Positions 7,726-17,574 are shown, counted from the stretch's first letter. The stretch is DNA of 64,000 nt from an uncultured Flavobacteriaceae bacterium (GCA_947486785.1 CANKUU010000003.1:1-64000); one strand, 5' to 3'. The notes: generated by a model not told the origin, from the letters alone. Numbers and translations are program-made.

Positions 7726-9486
7726 ATGAATTTTTTACGAAATCTTTTAGCTGCTATTTTAGGATGTTTGGTTGCTTTTGGCATAATCTTCATTATGATT
7801 TTTGTTTTTGGTGCTTTATTGGGTAGCTCAGAAGGAAAAGTAGTCATAGAGAAACCCGCTGTACTTGAATTACAGCTTAAGTTGCCAATTAGCGACTATG
7901 TGGGTGATTCAGCAAATGATCCTTTTTCAAACTTCTTTTCACAATCTCAAGGTTTAGATGAAATTTTAAATGCGATTCGCGTAGCAAAAGATGATGAGGA
8001 TATAAAAGGTATTAGTATTTCTAATAATTTTATTTTAGCGGGTTTAGCTCAAACACAAGCTATAAGACGTGCGTTACTAGATTTTAAATCTAGTGGTAAA
8101 TTTGTTTATACCTATGGCGATTTTTATTTGCAAAAAGACTACTATTTAGCTAGTGTAGCAGATTCTATTTTTATTAACCCAGTTGGTGCTTTAGATTTTA
8201 AAGGTTTGTCTTCTGAAGTGTTATTTTACAAAGAACTTCAAGAGAAGACTGGTGTAAAAATGGAGGTTATTCGTCATGGTAAATATAAAAGTGCCGTGGA
8301 GCCCTATTTAGAAAATGAAATGAGTGAAGCTAATAGAACACAAATTAAAGAACTTATTTCTTCTTTATGGATTTCTATGGTTGACGAAATTTCGGAAAGT
8401 AGAAATATTTCACCTGCCAATTTAAATAGTATCGCAGACACTTTAGGGGGTAGATCACCTGAATACGCAAAGGCTAGTGGATTAATAGATGAGATCGCTT
8501 TTTATGATGAGTATGAATCCAAATTAAAGTTAGCTGTAGATGGTGATATTAATAAAGATTTAAATTTAGTATCGCTAGATGATTATGTAAGTCGTTCTAA
8601 TAAGAGAATCAAAAAGTCTGGCAGCAACAAAATTGCTGTTATTTTTGCCCAGGGTGAAATAATTTATGGCGAAGGTGGCCCATCATTAATTGGTCAGGGT
8701 GTAATGAAAGAGGCAATTATAAAAGCCAAAGAAGATAAAAAAGTAAAGGCGATTGTCTTACGGGTTAACTCACCTGGTGGTAGTGCTTTAACATCAGATA
8801 TTATTTGGCGCGAAATTGAGCTTGCTAAAAAAGTAAAACCTGTAATAGTTTCTATGGGTAATGTAGCCGCTTCTGGCGGGTATTATATTGCAGCAGGTGC
8901 TGATAAAATTTTTGCAGAACCTACCACGATAACTGGGTCTATAGGAGTCTTTGGCACCGTTCCTAACTTTACCGAGCTAGCAAAGAATATTGGTGTAAAT
9001 GCTGAACAAGTAGGAACAAATAAGAACTCTGTAGACTATTCTTTTTTTGAGCCCATGAACGACTCCTTTAAATCTGTAGTGCAAGAGAGTATAGAAAGAA
9101 CTTATGATACGTTTTTAGCAAGAGTAGCTCAAGGTAGAAACAAGACAATAGCAGAGATAGATAGCATGGCTCAAGGTAGAGTGTGGAGTGGTGTAGATGC
9201 CAAGCGCATTGGGTTGGTAGATGAACTGGGTGACTTAGATGATGCTATTGCTGAGGCTGCAAAAATGGCAGAGCTAGAAGAGTTCGGTATTAAGAAGTTT
9301 CCAAGATATAAAACAGGTATTGAAAGGCTGATGGAGGATATGAAAGGAGCAAGTGCAAGCGCTAAAAAGAGCTTTATAGAAGAGGAGATTGGTGTTGAAG
9401 CTTATGATATTTTAAAACGAGTGAAATCGGCATTAGGGCAAAAAGGGGTTCAAGCAAGAATGCCTTTTGAAATTAACATTAAATAG
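7726..9486 (+). CDS. sppA: Signal peptide peptidase SppA, 67K type
   Basis: Membrane-anchored serine protease of family S49 that degrades released signal peptides. One N-terminal membrane helix (about residues 8-32) is followed by two tandem S49 domains, as in the long E. coli form (586 aa here, 618 there). The catalytic Lys is K188 in GKYKSAVEPY of the first domain. The nucleophile is S383 in NVAASGGYYIAAGAD of the second. VNSPGGSALTSD precedes it. The C-terminal part has a basic-acidic helical stretch. A -7 promoter element lies just upstream, and the transporter gene follows after 21 bases, probably in one transcript. The start is supported by the position of the membrane helix. Confidence 0.93.
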   Translation: MNFLRNLLAAILGCLVAFGIIFIMIFVFGALLGSSEGKVVIEKPAVLELQLKLPISDYVGDSANDPFSNFFSQSQGLDEILNAIRVAKDDEDIKGISISNNFILAGLAQTQAIRRALLDFKSSGKFVYTYGDFYLQKDYYLASVADSIFINPVGALDFKGLSSEVLFYKELQEKTGVKMEVIRHGKYKSAVEPYLENEMSEANRTQIKELISSLWISMVDEISESRNISPANLNSIADTLGGRSPEYAKASGLIDEIAFYDEYESKLKLAVDGDINKDLNLVSLDDYVSRSNKRIKKSGSNKIAVIFAQGEIIYGEGGPSLIGQGVMKEAIIKAKEDKKVKAIVLRVNSPGGSALTSDIIWREIELAKKVKPVIVSMGNVAASGGYYIAAGADKIFAEPTTITGSIGVFGTVPNFTELAKNIGVNAEQVGTNKNSVDYSFFEPMNDSFKSVVQESIERTYDTFLARVAQGRNKTIAEIDSMAQGRVWSGVDAKRIGLVDELGDLDDAIAEAAKMAELEEFGIKKFPRYKTGIERLMEDMKGASASAKKSFIEEEIGVEAYDILKRVKSALGQKGVQARMPFEINIK

Positions 9487-9507
9487 GTTTTAAATTTCAC
9501 CTATTAA

Positions 9508-10218
9508 ATGAATAAAAAGGATAAAAATTTAGCCTTCAAAATTTATCTCTATCTAGGGGCTTTATTTATCACTTCTTTAGTGGTTTCTAACCTTATTTTT
9601 CAAAAATTTTTTATTTGGCAACCTTTTGGTGAGCTAACTATCTTTGGGGTGTCTCTTTTTGAAATTTCAGTAGGTATATTACCTTATCCCGTAACATTTG
9701 TAATAACCGATTTGGTTTCTGAAATTTTTGGCAAAAAGAAAGCAAATCAAATTGTTATTGCGGGTATTTTTGCTTCGTTCTTTTCATTGGCTATTGTGTA
9801 TGTTTCAACTTTGGCCAGAGCAACAGATTGGTCACCAGTTTCTGACTCTATGTTCACTTCTGTTTTTGGTAATACAATGGTGGCTGTTTTTGCTTCAATG
9901 ATAGCCTACTTATTAGCCCAATTTGTAGACATTCAAATTTATCATTTTTGGAAAAGTTTAACCAAAGGCAAACATCTATGGCTTCGAAACAATTTTTCCA
10001 CTTTTTTCTCTCAGTTTATAGACACGTTTACGGTTGTACTTTTGCTGTGTGTATTTGGTGATATTGATTGGGGCGTGTTTGTTGGCCTAGTTCTTAGTGG
10101 TTTTCTTTTTAAAGTTTTAATCGCGTTTTTAGACACTCCGTTTCTCTATTTCTTTGTTTATTTAATAAGAAAGCGATTTGGTCTTAAAATAGGTGAGGAA
10201 ATAGATCTCGAATCATAA
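9508..10218 (+). CDS. YhhQ-family queuosine-precursor transporter
   Basis: 236-aa inner-membrane protein with about six hydrophobic segments. It has the VUT/YhhQ hallmarks: ILPYPVTFVITDLVSEIFGKKKA near residue 60-80, AQFVDIQIYHFWK near 140, and LRNNFSTFFSQFIDTF near 165-180. Known: E. coli YhhQ (QueT-like) imports preQ0/preQ1 for making queuosine in tRNA. It follows sppA by 21 bases and likely shares its promoter. No queuosine genes are seen in the window, so the substrate is inferred from the family only. Confidence 0.85.
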   Translation: MNKKDKNLAFKIYLYLGALFITSLVVSNLIFQKFFIWQPFGELTIFGVSLFEISVGILPYPVTFVITDLVSEIFGKKKANQIVIAGIFASFFSLAIVYVSTLARATDWSPVSDSMFTSVFGNTMVAVFASMIAYLLAQFVDIQIYHFWKSLTKGKHLWLRNNFSTFFSQFIDTFTVVLLLCVFGDIDWGVFVGLVLSGFLFKVLIAFLDTPFLYFFVYLIRKRFGLKIGEEIDLES

Positions 10219-10340
10219 TATCTAACTGTTTTTAGAGTTTAATATGTAGTGGCTATTTTAAAGAGCTAAAAGTTTAATGTTTGTACATTGTTTAATGCGT
10301 ACGACACCCTAAATAAATGGGTATTTAAAGTAATATCAAA

Positions 10341-13040
10341 ATGAAAAAAGTAGCAAAAATTCTAGGTGTTATATTTCTCTTAGTACTTTGTTTGTTAATT
10401 GCAGTCCCTTTCGTGCTTGAAGCTAAAATTGGAGACTTGATAAAAACAAATGTTAATTCTAATATAAATGCAAAACTAGATTTTACAGCATCAAATTTAA
10501 GTCTTATCAAGAGTTTTCCTAGTGCAACTTTGAATTTAAAAAACGTTTCTTTAGTGAATGCAGCACCTTTTGAAGGGGATACCCTTTTTGCAGCAAGAGA
10601 TGTAAGTTTAACTTTAGGTATTGGTGAATTATTTAAGTCGGCAGGTGACCCCATTGGCATTAAACGTTTGGCTTTAGATGGTGCAACAATTAACATCATG
10701 GTAAATGAAGAAGAACAAGCGAATTATGAAATAGGCAAAGATTCGCCAGCAGATTCACCTTCTACTTCAGAAGAATCAGAGGGCTTTACTTTAGACTTAC
10801 AATCTTATGAAATTTCGAGCTCTAAGATGGTTTACCATGACAAGGCCGCAAAAATATATTTTGAGCTTGCAGATATTAAGCATAGCGGTACTGGTGATTT
10901 ATCTGCCACCACTTCTGAATTAGACACCAAAACTGAAGCTGAGGTAACTTTTGCAATGGATAGTGTTAATTACGTCAATAAAAACAAAATTAAACTTGAT
11001 GCCCTAATTGGGGTTGATTTAGAAGCAAATAAGTACACATTTCTAAAGAATGAGGCATTAATAAATCAACTGCCTTTAGTATTCGATGGTTTTATTAAAC
11101 TAAACGATAATAGCCAAGAAGTAGCGATTGAGTTTAAAACTCCCTCTTCTGATTTTAAAAACTTTTTGGGTATTATTCCTGAAGCTTACTCAAAGAATAT
11201 TGATGATGTTAAAACAACTGGCGATTTTGTTTTACAAGGTAATTTTAATGGTGTAGTTGACGAAACTCACATTCCAAAGTTTCATATTAAAGTGAATTCT
11301 AATAATGCTTCTTTTAAATATCCTGAACTACCCAAATCTGTTAAAAACGTATTTATTGATGTTGATATTGTTAATACTACTGGAGTTACCGAGGATACTT
11401 ATGTAGATATTGAGAATCTTTCTTTTATGATTGATCAAGACACCTTTAAAATGATAGCAAAAATTAAGGAGATCATGGGTAATATGAAAGTTAACGCTCA
11501 CCTTGATGGTAAAATGAACTTAGCCAATATAAAGAAAGCCTATCCTGTGCCAGCAGATATAGATTTAAAAGGAATTTTAGATGCCGATATAACCACAGCT
11601 TTTGATATGAACTCAATAGAAAAAAAGGCTTACAAAAACACACAAACAAGCGGTAGTATGAGTCTTCATAATTTTGAGTATAATTCTGAAGAGATGGCAA
11701 ATCCTGTAAGTTTAAAAACAGCGGCATTAACTTTTAATCCGTCCACGGTTAGCTTAAATTCACTAGAAGGGGCTACAGGTAAGACAGATTTTAAAGCTAC
11801 AGGTACAATAAGTAACTTCTTGGGCTATGTATTCAATGATGAAAAGGTGCAAGGAAACTTTGATTTAAAATCCAATACATTCGACTTAAGTGATTTTATG
11901 ACGGCCGACGAGCCTGTTAAAGATAAGGGTACAGAAAGCAATGATGGAGATATGGCTGCCGAAGAAAAAATTAAAATCCCTTCTTTTTTAGACGCAACAA
12001 TTAATGCATCAGCCGATAAGGTTTTTTATGATAATTTAGTACTATCTGACGTAAAAGGTAGCTTAAGAATAAAAGACGAAAAAGCAATATTAAATAATAT
12101 GACTTCATCAATTTTTGATGGTAAAATAGCTTTTAACGGAGAGGTTTCAACAAAAAATGAAATACCTACTTTTGACATGAATTTGGGTATGAGTAAACTA
12201 GAAATTAGCAAGACTTTTAAGTCTTTAGCTCTTTTTAAAGCCTTAGCTCCAATTGCTCAAGTGTTACAGGGTACCTTAGATTCAGATATTAAACTATCGG
12301 GCGCATTAACCGATGATCTTACCCCAGATTTACTTAGCTTAAGTGGTGATGTGTTGGCTAATTTGTTTACAAAAGATGTAGATGCTAAATCGGCACCTAT
12401 GCTTACTTCTTTAGCAGGTGAACTAAATTTTTTAGATTTAAAAAAGCTAAATTTTAAAACTTTAAAAACAAAGCTCTCCTTTAAAGATGGTTTGGTTAGT
12501 GTTAAACCATTTACTGTAAACTATCAAGATATTCCTATTACTGTAGAAGGTAGTCACTCATTTGACAAAAATATGAGCTATAAGGCATCGATGAATGTAC
12601 CTGCTAAATATTTGGGTAGTGAGGTAACAAGTTTAATTGCTAAAATGGATGATTCAGAATTGGAAGATTTAACAATTCCGGTGACGGCAAATATTGGAGG
12701 TAATTATAAAAACCCTAAAATAACCTCAGATATTGCAGGTAGTGTTAAATCTTTAAGTACCAAATTAATTGACATTCAAAAGAAAAAGCTGTTGAATAAG
12801 GGGGCCGCTAAGGCTAAAGATTTATTAGGTAATTTAGGGGCTAATTCTTCTGATGAAAATTCTAATTCAACTGAAAATACCGCTAAAGATGTGTTAGGTG
12901 GACTTTTGGGCGGCGGAAAAAAAGATGCGGAAAAAGAAAAAAAGGATTCTGTTGATGCCAAGCAAGACGACTCTATTAAAGAAAAAGCAAAAGATATCTT
13001 AGGAGGTTTTTTGGGTAAGAAGAAAAAATCAAAGAATTAA
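10341..13040 (+). CDS. AsmA-like envelope protein
   Basis: 899-aa protein with one N-terminal membrane helix (about residues 4-27) directly followed by the AsmA N-terminal pattern (LEAKIGDLIKTNVNSNINAKLDF). The long periplasmic part is beta-rich and repetitive. The segment near residues 590-780 resembles the AsmA C-terminal repeat region. The last about 120 residues are low complexity, Lys/Asp/Ser-rich, with two copies of a DxLGG-type helix (DVLGGLLGGGKK, DILGGFLGKKKK). Known: AsmA proteins are bridge-like lipid-transfer proteins between inner and outer membranes. The gene abuts the convergent DUF2797 gene with no spacer, so no terminator lies between them. Confidence 0.82.
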   Translation: MKKVAKILGVIFLLVLCLLIAVPFVLEAKIGDLIKTNVNSNINAKLDFTASNLSLIKSFPSATLNLKNVSLVNAAPFEGDTLFAARDVSLTLGIGELFKSAGDPIGIKRLALDGATINIMVNEEEQANYEIGKDSPADSPSTSEESEGFTLDLQSYEISSSKMVYHDKAAKIYFELADIKHSGTGDLSATTSELDTKTEAEVTFAMDSVNYVNKNKIKLDALIGVDLEANKYTFLKNEALINQLPLVFDGFIKLNDNSQEVAIEFKTPSSDFKNFLGIIPEAYSKNIDDVKTTGDFVLQGNFNGVVDETHIPKFHIKVNSNNASFKYPELPKSVKNVFIDVDIVNTTGVTEDTYVDIENLSFMIDQDTFKMIAKIKEIMGNMKVNAHLDGKMNLANIKKAYPVPADIDLKGILDADITTAFDMNSIEKKAYKNTQTSGSMSLHNFEYNSEEMANPVSLKTAALTFNPSTVSLNSLEGATGKTDFKATGTISNFLGYVFNDEKVQGNFDLKSNTFDLSDFMTADEPVKDKGTESNDGDMAAEEKIKIPSFLDATINASADKVFYDNLVLSDVKGSLRIKDEKAILNNMTSSIFDGKIAFNGEVSTKNEIPTFDMNLGMSKLEISKTFKSLALFKALAPIAQVLQGTLDSDIKLSGALTDDLTPDLLSLSGDVLANLFTKDVDAKSAPMLTSLAGELNFLDLKKLNFKTLKTKLSFKDGLVSVKPFTVNYQDIPITVEGSHSFDKNMSYKASMNVPAKYLGSEVTSLIAKMDDSELEDLTIPVTANIGGNYKNPKITSDIAGSVKSLSTKLIDIQKKKLLNKGAAKAKDLLGNLGANSSDENSNSTENTAKDVLGGLLGGGKKDAEKEKKDSVDAKQDDSIKEKAKDILGGFLGKKKKSKN

Positions 13041-13835
13041 CTAAAGTACACTAAGCTTTACATAACAACCTTCATTACTTCTAACATTAAAAACGGTATT
13101 GTTTTCAAAAATGAGATATTGACCCTTTACGCCTTTAAGCACATCTGTAAATTCAGGCACCTTAGAAAGATTTAGACTTTTAACCTTTTCGGGGTATTGT
13201 AGTACTGGAAATTCTAAAGTGGTTTTTGAGTTATTTGAAATAAAATAGGGCGCAGCCTCTTCGGGTATATATTCCTTTAATTGATTGCGCCATGTGATTA
13301 AATCTTCACCTAGGTTGGTGTTGGTTAACATTTTTCGCCAGTTGGTTTTATCGCCAATATGATTTTTTAAAGCAACTTCGGTAATACCTGCCAAATAACG
13401 ATTGGGTGTTTCTACTATTTCAATAGCCTCATGAGCCCCTTGGTCAATCCATCTTGTAGGTACTTGGGTCTTTCTGGTGACCCCAACTTTAATGTTGCTT
13501 GAATTGGCTAAATAAACAATATGCGGCTGCAGTTGAACTCGCTTTTCGTAGGCTAAATCACGATCCTCTTTATCTAAATGAGCGGTGCTAAGTTCGGGTC
13601 GCATAATCCAATCACCAGCAGAAGGTGTGCTAAAAAAGCAATTTTTACAATATCCTTGCCTAAAAATAGGCCTGTCAATGCCGCAATTTAAACATTGGTG
13701 CTTAATAAATTTGATCTTTAAAGTTTTATTCAACACTTGGTTAACATTCAAAAAATCATTGTTAAATGTCATATAGTACTGTATAGGACTTCCTATTTCA
13801 GTTTGCATTTTTCGTAAAACCCCTTCGTATTGCAT
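13041..13835 (-). CDS. DUF2797 family protein with zinc ribbon
   Basis: 264-aa cytoplasmic protein. Residues about 48-68 hold a C-x2-C...C-x2-C zinc ribbon (CLNC and CKNC). Then comes the DUF2797 core, PHIVYLANSSNIKVGVTRK and QVPTRWIDQGA, which resembles the start of a GIY-YIG nuclease fold (VYL...KVG.T). It continues to a C-terminal beta-rich part. The function is unknown. The zinc ribbon and GIY-YIG-like segment suggest nucleic-acid binding or cutting (inference). It is divergent from the GH3 gene and convergent with the AsmA-like gene, whose stop codon is directly adjacent. Confidence 0.78.
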   Translation of the reverse strand: MQYEGVLRKMQTEIGSPIQYYMTFNNDFLNVNQVLNKTLKIKFIKHQCLNCGIDRPIFRQGYCKNCFFSTPSAGDWIMRPELSTAHLDKEDRDLAYEKRVQLQPHIVYLANSSNIKVGVTRKTQVPTRWIDQGAHEAIEIVETPNRYLAGITEVALKNHIGDKTNWRKMLTNTNLGEDLITWRNQLKEYIPEEAAPYFISNNSKTTLEFPVLQYPEKVKSLNLSKVPEFTDVLKGVKGQYLIFENNTVFNVRSNEGCYVKLSVL

Positions 13836-13901
13836 AAAAGTAGTTGTAATTTGATAATGTTTACTTTTAAAGCTATTTTTAGCTAGTCAAAGATACCTAA
13901 A

Positions 13902-15416
13902 ATGACCATACCATTATTCAATTCCATTGCCTCTTGGTTGCTTAAAAAACGCTATCACCAGATCGAGCTTTTTTTAAAATATCCTGAAGAGGTTCAAGAA
14001 GAGGTTTTAAATCAATTATTAAAAATTGCTGAAGATACCGAAATTGGTAAACGATACGAGTTTGAGTCTATTGAAAAATATGAAACTTTTCGTGAACGCT
14101 TACCTATTGTAACTTATGAGGATATTGAACCGTCTATAGAGCGAACGAGACGAGGAGAACAGAACATTTTTTGGCCAACCTCAGTAAAATGGTTTGCGAA
14201 GAGTAGTGGTACCACAAACGCAAAAAGTAAATTTATTCCAGTAAGTCAAGAAGCACTTGAAGATTGCCATTATAAGTCAGGTAAAGATTTATTGTGTTTA
14301 TACTTAAATAACAATGAAAACTCTCAGTTATTTACGGGCAAGAGTCTTCGTTTAGGCGGTAGTAAGCAGCTTTATCAAGACAAAGGTTCGCAGTTTGGTG
14401 ATCTCTCGGCCATTCTTATTGATAATATGCCTTTATGGGCAGAATTTAGTAGTACACCAAGTAACAAGGTTTCTCTAATGAGTGAATGGGAGGCTAAGTT
14501 AAAAGCAATTATTACCGAAAGCACACGAGAGAATGTAACAAGTTTAGCCGGTGTACCCTCTTGGATGTTGATTCTTTTAAATCATGTAATGGATGAGACA
14601 GGTAAAGATCATATATTTCAAGTTTGGGAAAATTTAGAAGTTTATTTTCATGGCGGAGTTAGTTTTAACCCTTATATAGATCAATATAAAAACTTATTGC
14701 CAAGAAAAAGTTTTAAGTATTATGAAATTTATAATGCGTCTGAAGGTTTTTTTGCAATTCAAGATCGAAATAACGCGGATGATTTATTACTGATGTTAGA
14801 TTACGGTATTTTCTATGAATTTATCCCAATGGATTCGTATGGAACTTCCTCAGAAATTGCAATTCCGTTGTGGGAGGTTGAAATAGGAGTTAATTACGCT
14901 ATTATTATCACCACCAATTCGGGCTTATGGCGTTATAAGATTGGTGATACTATTCGTTTTACTACACTAAGCCCTTATCGAATAAAAGTTACAGGCAGAA
15001 CCAAACATCACATTAATGTGTTTGGAGAAGAACTGATTATAGAAAATGCAGAGGAGGCCTTAAAAAGTGTTTGTGCCAAAACTGGTGCAGAAATTAAAGA
15101 TTATACTGCCGGGCCAATATTTATGCAAGGCAAAGGGAAAGGAGCTCATGAATGGATTATAGAATTTAGAAAGCCACCAGAAAATCTAGATTATTTTATA
15201 GAAATTTTAGATAATACCTTAAAATCTTTGAACTCAGATTATGAGGCAAAAAGGTATAAAAATAGTACTCTAAAGCTACCTGAAGTGCATATGGCTCGTC
15301 AAAATCTTTTTTATGATTGGTTAAAGTCTAAAGATAAGCTTGGGGGGCAGCACAAAATACCGCGTTTATCGAACAAGAGAGATTATTTAGAAGAGCTGCT
15401 GAAAATGAATACCTGA
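13902..15416 (+). CDS. GH3-family acyl-adenylate-forming enzyme
   Basis: 504-aa protein of the GH3 (auxin-responsive promoter) family. The ATP/AMP motifs are visible: SSGTTNAKSKFIP (about residues 101-113), the middle motif YNASEGFFAIQD (about 278-289), and WRYKIGDTIRFT (about 345-356) near the hinge to the C-terminal lid. Known: plant GH3 enzymes join amino acids to jasmonate or auxin via an acyl-adenylate; bacterial members are common in Bacteroidetes but their substrates are mostly unknown. No signal peptide. It stands alone, divergent from DUF2797. The family call is strong, the substrate open. Confidence 0.88.
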   Translation: MTIPLFNSIASWLLKKRYHQIELFLKYPEEVQEEVLNQLLKIAEDTEIGKRYEFESIEKYETFRERLPIVTYEDIEPSIERTRRGEQNIFWPTSVKWFAKSSGTTNAKSKFIPVSQEALEDCHYKSGKDLLCLYLNNNENSQLFTGKSLRLGGSKQLYQDKGSQFGDLSAILIDNMPLWAEFSSTPSNKVSLMSEWEAKLKAIITESTRENVTSLAGVPSWMLILLNHVMDETGKDHIFQVWENLEVYFHGGVSFNPYIDQYKNLLPRKSFKYYEIYNASEGFFAIQDRNNADDLLLMLDYGIFYEFIPMDSYGTSSEIAIPLWEVEIGVNYAIIITTNSGLWRYKIGDTIRFTTLSPYRIKVTGRTKHHINVFGEELIIENAEEALKSVCAKTGAEIKDYTAGPIFMQGKGKGAHEWIIEFRKPPENLDYFIEILDNTLKSLNSDYEAKRYKNSTLKLPEVHMARQNLFYDWLKSKDKLGGQHKIPRLSNKRDYLEELLKMNT

Positions 15417-15722
15417 GCTTTTAGCTAAATTGAATTTATGCAGCTGCAAATTTATTTTCTTTAATTTTAAAGAATTTTATACATTCTGTGTAGGATATAT
15501 TTGCAATTAGTTCGAGGAAAATATTGGTTGCGGCTAAGAAAAATAGTTAAAATTCTTCAGATATGTAAGGTTAAATTCAAACAGTTTTCACTAAACAGCT
15601 TGCATGAGAAAGTGATTTATAGCGACAAATACGCTCTGATGAACAAATATATATGGTCTTCGACATAATTAGAGTCAATTTAGTAGTCTAAGTTGAAATA
15701 ATACGATTGTAAATTTACAAAT
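15417..15722. other. 306-base region without a gene
   Basis: AT-rich, no ORF of note on either strand. It contains TATATTTG at 15496-15503, a good match to the -7 box, but without a TTG at the proper distance. Transcription from it would give a leader of about 210 bases before the next gene or a small RNA. No terminator-like hairpin was found here. Confidence 0.4.
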
Positions 15723-16298
15723 ATGGCAGAAAGATTAGTTATTTTATCAGATATGTGGGGAGGAAAAAAAGGACTTTGGATTGCATCATATCTAGGGTAT
15801 TTACAACAGTATTATGATATTACCTATTATGATATTCAGGAGTTAGCAAATATTGATGTAGTTGTTGGTACAGATGAAAATATTCATCGAGCTTTTGTAG
15901 AAGGAGGAATTGAAACTGGGGTTGCGCATCTATTAAACAAAGAGACCGTTCCAGCTCATTATTTAGGTTTTAGTACCGGCGGAACTATTGCTTGGAAGGC
16001 TGGGTTGCAAAATTTACCCATGAAATCACTATATACGGTTTCATCGACAAGAACTAGAACCGAAGAAAACAAGCCAAATTGTAATGTTAAGGCCTTATTT
16101 GGAGATAAAGACCTATTTCGTCCAAAGCTAAACTGGTCTGAAAAATTAGATGTAAATACCGATATTATAGGGGGTTTTGGTCATACCATGTATACTGATG
16201 AGAAAATAATTAGCAAAGTATGCTTAGATCTTTTAAACAATGTAATACATAAAAATCAAAAAATGCAAGTGCAAAAAATGCAAGTGCAAGTAGCTTAG
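15723..16298 (+). CDS. Small alpha/beta-hydrolase-fold protein
   Basis: 191-aa protein, shorter than usual alpha/beta hydrolases. It has the nucleophile elbow GFSTGG (about residues 80-85; G-x-S-x-G), a GDKDLF acid loop near 137, and GFGHTMY near 158 as the likely catalytic His. The N-terminus starts directly with a beta strand and DMWGGKKGLW. No lid domain and no signal peptide. The C-terminus ends in a short tandem repeat (QKMQVQKMQVQV) encoded by a 15-base duplication. The substrate is unknown. It is convergent with clpX across a shared terminator. Confidence 0.7.
   Translation: MAERLVILSDMWGGKKGLWIASYLGYLQQYYDITYYDIQELANIDVVVGTDENIHRAFVEGGIETGVAHLLNKETVPAHYLGFSTGGTIAWKAGLQNLPMKSLYTVSSTRTRTEENKPNCNVKALFGDKDLFRPKLNWSEKLDVNTDIIGGFGHTMYTDEKIISKVCLDLLNNVIHKNQKMQVQKMQVQVA
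16257..16286 (+). repeat. 15-base tandem repeat, two copies, at the 3' end of the hydrolase gene
   Basis: caaaaaatgcaagtg occurs twice head to tail, in frame, and adds five residues to the C-terminus. It looks like a slippage duplication. Confidence 0.85.
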
Positions 16299-16322
16299 AA
16301 ATGCAAAAAAAAGTATTAAAAT

Positions 16323-16359
16323 AAATTAAAGGCGGTTTTTAAGAAACCGCCTTTAATTT
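16323..16359. terminator. Bidirectional terminator between the hydrolase gene and clpX
   Basis: A perfect 16-bp stem, AAATTAAAGGCGGTTT (16323-16338) with AAACCGCCTTTAATTT (16344-16359), around loop TTAAG. The clpX stop codon sits in the loop, so the last clpX codons form one arm. It serves both convergent genes. Confidence 0.85.
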
Positions 16360-17574
16360 ATTAATAGTATCGTGTGATAATTTTTCTTCGGCATAAGGTT
16401 TAGTTACCTTAAATTCTGTGGCGCCACTGCTCGGCATTTCAAACATAGCGTCTGTAAATATAGCTTCACATAAAGATCGTAACCCTCTTGCGCCTAATTT
16501 ATATTCAATCGCTTTTGTTACAATATAGTCTAGGGCTTGGTTAGTGATAGTAAAGCTAATACCATCCATAGTAAACAGTTTTTCATACTGTTTAATAATT
16601 GCATTTTTAGGCTCAGTAAGAATAGCACGCAAGGTTTTAGTATCTAACGGATTCATATGAGTAAGTACGGGAAGTCGACCAATAATTTCAGGAATTAAAC
16701 CAAAATCTTTTAAGTCTTTTGGTGTAATATATTGCAGAATATTGGTTTCATCTAAATTATCATCCGCTTTAGAGGCACTATAGCCTACAGCTTGCATATT
16801 TAATCTCTTCGTAATTGCACGTTCAATACCATCAAAAGCACCGCCTGCAATAAAAAGTATGTTTTCGGTATTAACTTCTATAAATTTTTGATCTGGATGT
16901 TTTCTACCTCCTTTGGGTGGTACATTTACAACAGTACCTTCTAATAGTTTTAGTAATCCCTGTTGTACACCTTCTCCAGATACATCTCTTGTTATAGATG
17001 GGTTATCACTTTTTCGAGCTATTTTATCGATCTCGTCTATAAAAACAATCCCTCTTTCTGCTTTTTCTAAATTATAGTCTGCAGCTTGTAGTAGCCTTGT
17101 TAGTATGCTTTCTACATCTTCACCAACATAGCCTGCTTCTGTAAGAACGGTAGCGTCTACTATAGCTAGGGGAACATTTAACATTCGAGCAATGGTTTTG
17201 GCCATTAGGGTTTTACCTGTACCTGTTTGGCCTACCATTATTATATTACTTTTTTGTATCTCAACCTCGTCTTCACTTGATTTGGCTTGCAGTAATCTTT
17301 TGTAATGATTATAAACGGCAACAGACATTACCTTTTTTGTGCGCTCTTGTCCTATAATAAAGGTGTCTAGGAAATCTTTAATTTCAAGCGGTTTTTTTAA
17401 AACTAGTTCGGAAGAAAGATCGTTTGTTTTAGTCTGTTTCGATTCTTCTGCAACAATTCCATGAGCCTGCTCTATGCAACGGTCACAAATATGTGCATCT
17501 AAGCCTGCAATTAAAAGATTTGTTTCGGGCTTTTTTCGTCCACAAAATGAACATTCTAAATTTTCTTTTGCCAT
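16339..17574 (-). CDS. clpX: ATP-dependent protease ATPase subunit ClpX
   Basis: AAA+ unfoldase that recognises substrates and threads them into ClpP. The N-terminal zinc-binding domain has CSFCGRKK and CDRC (four Cys). Walker A is GQTGTGKT (about residue 115) and Walker [13 protein letters not shown] (about 175). Sensor/arginine-finger region and the small AAA+ lid [11 protein letters not shown] follow. 411 aa, normal length. It lies 97 bases downstream of clpP in the same direction, with an inverted repeat in the gap, and ends inside a strong terminator. Confidence 0.97.
   Translation of the reverse strand: MAKENLECSFCGRKKPETNLLIAGLDAHICDRCIEQAHGIVAEESKQTKTNDLSSELVLKKPLEIKDFLDTFIIGQERTKKVMSVAVYNHYKRLLQAKSSEDEVEIQKSNIIMVGQTGTGKTLMAKTIARMLNVPLAIVDATVLTEAGYVGEDVESILTRLLQAADYNLEKAERGIVFIDEIDKIARKSDNPSITRDVSGEGVQQGLLKLLEGTVVNVPPKGGRKHPDQKFIEVNTENILFIAGGAFDGIERAITKRLNMQAVGYSASKADDNLDETNILQYITPKDLKDFGLIPEIIGRLPVLTHMNPLDTKTLRAILTEPKNAIIKQYEKLFTMDGISFTITNQALDYIVTKAIEYKLGARGLRSLCEAIFTDAMFEMPSSGATEFKVTKPYAEEKLSHDTINKLKAVS

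Noticed and set aside
10325-10699. 124-aa minus-strand ORF
   Set aside because: Antisense to the clearly coding AsmA-like gene, with no recognisable domain.
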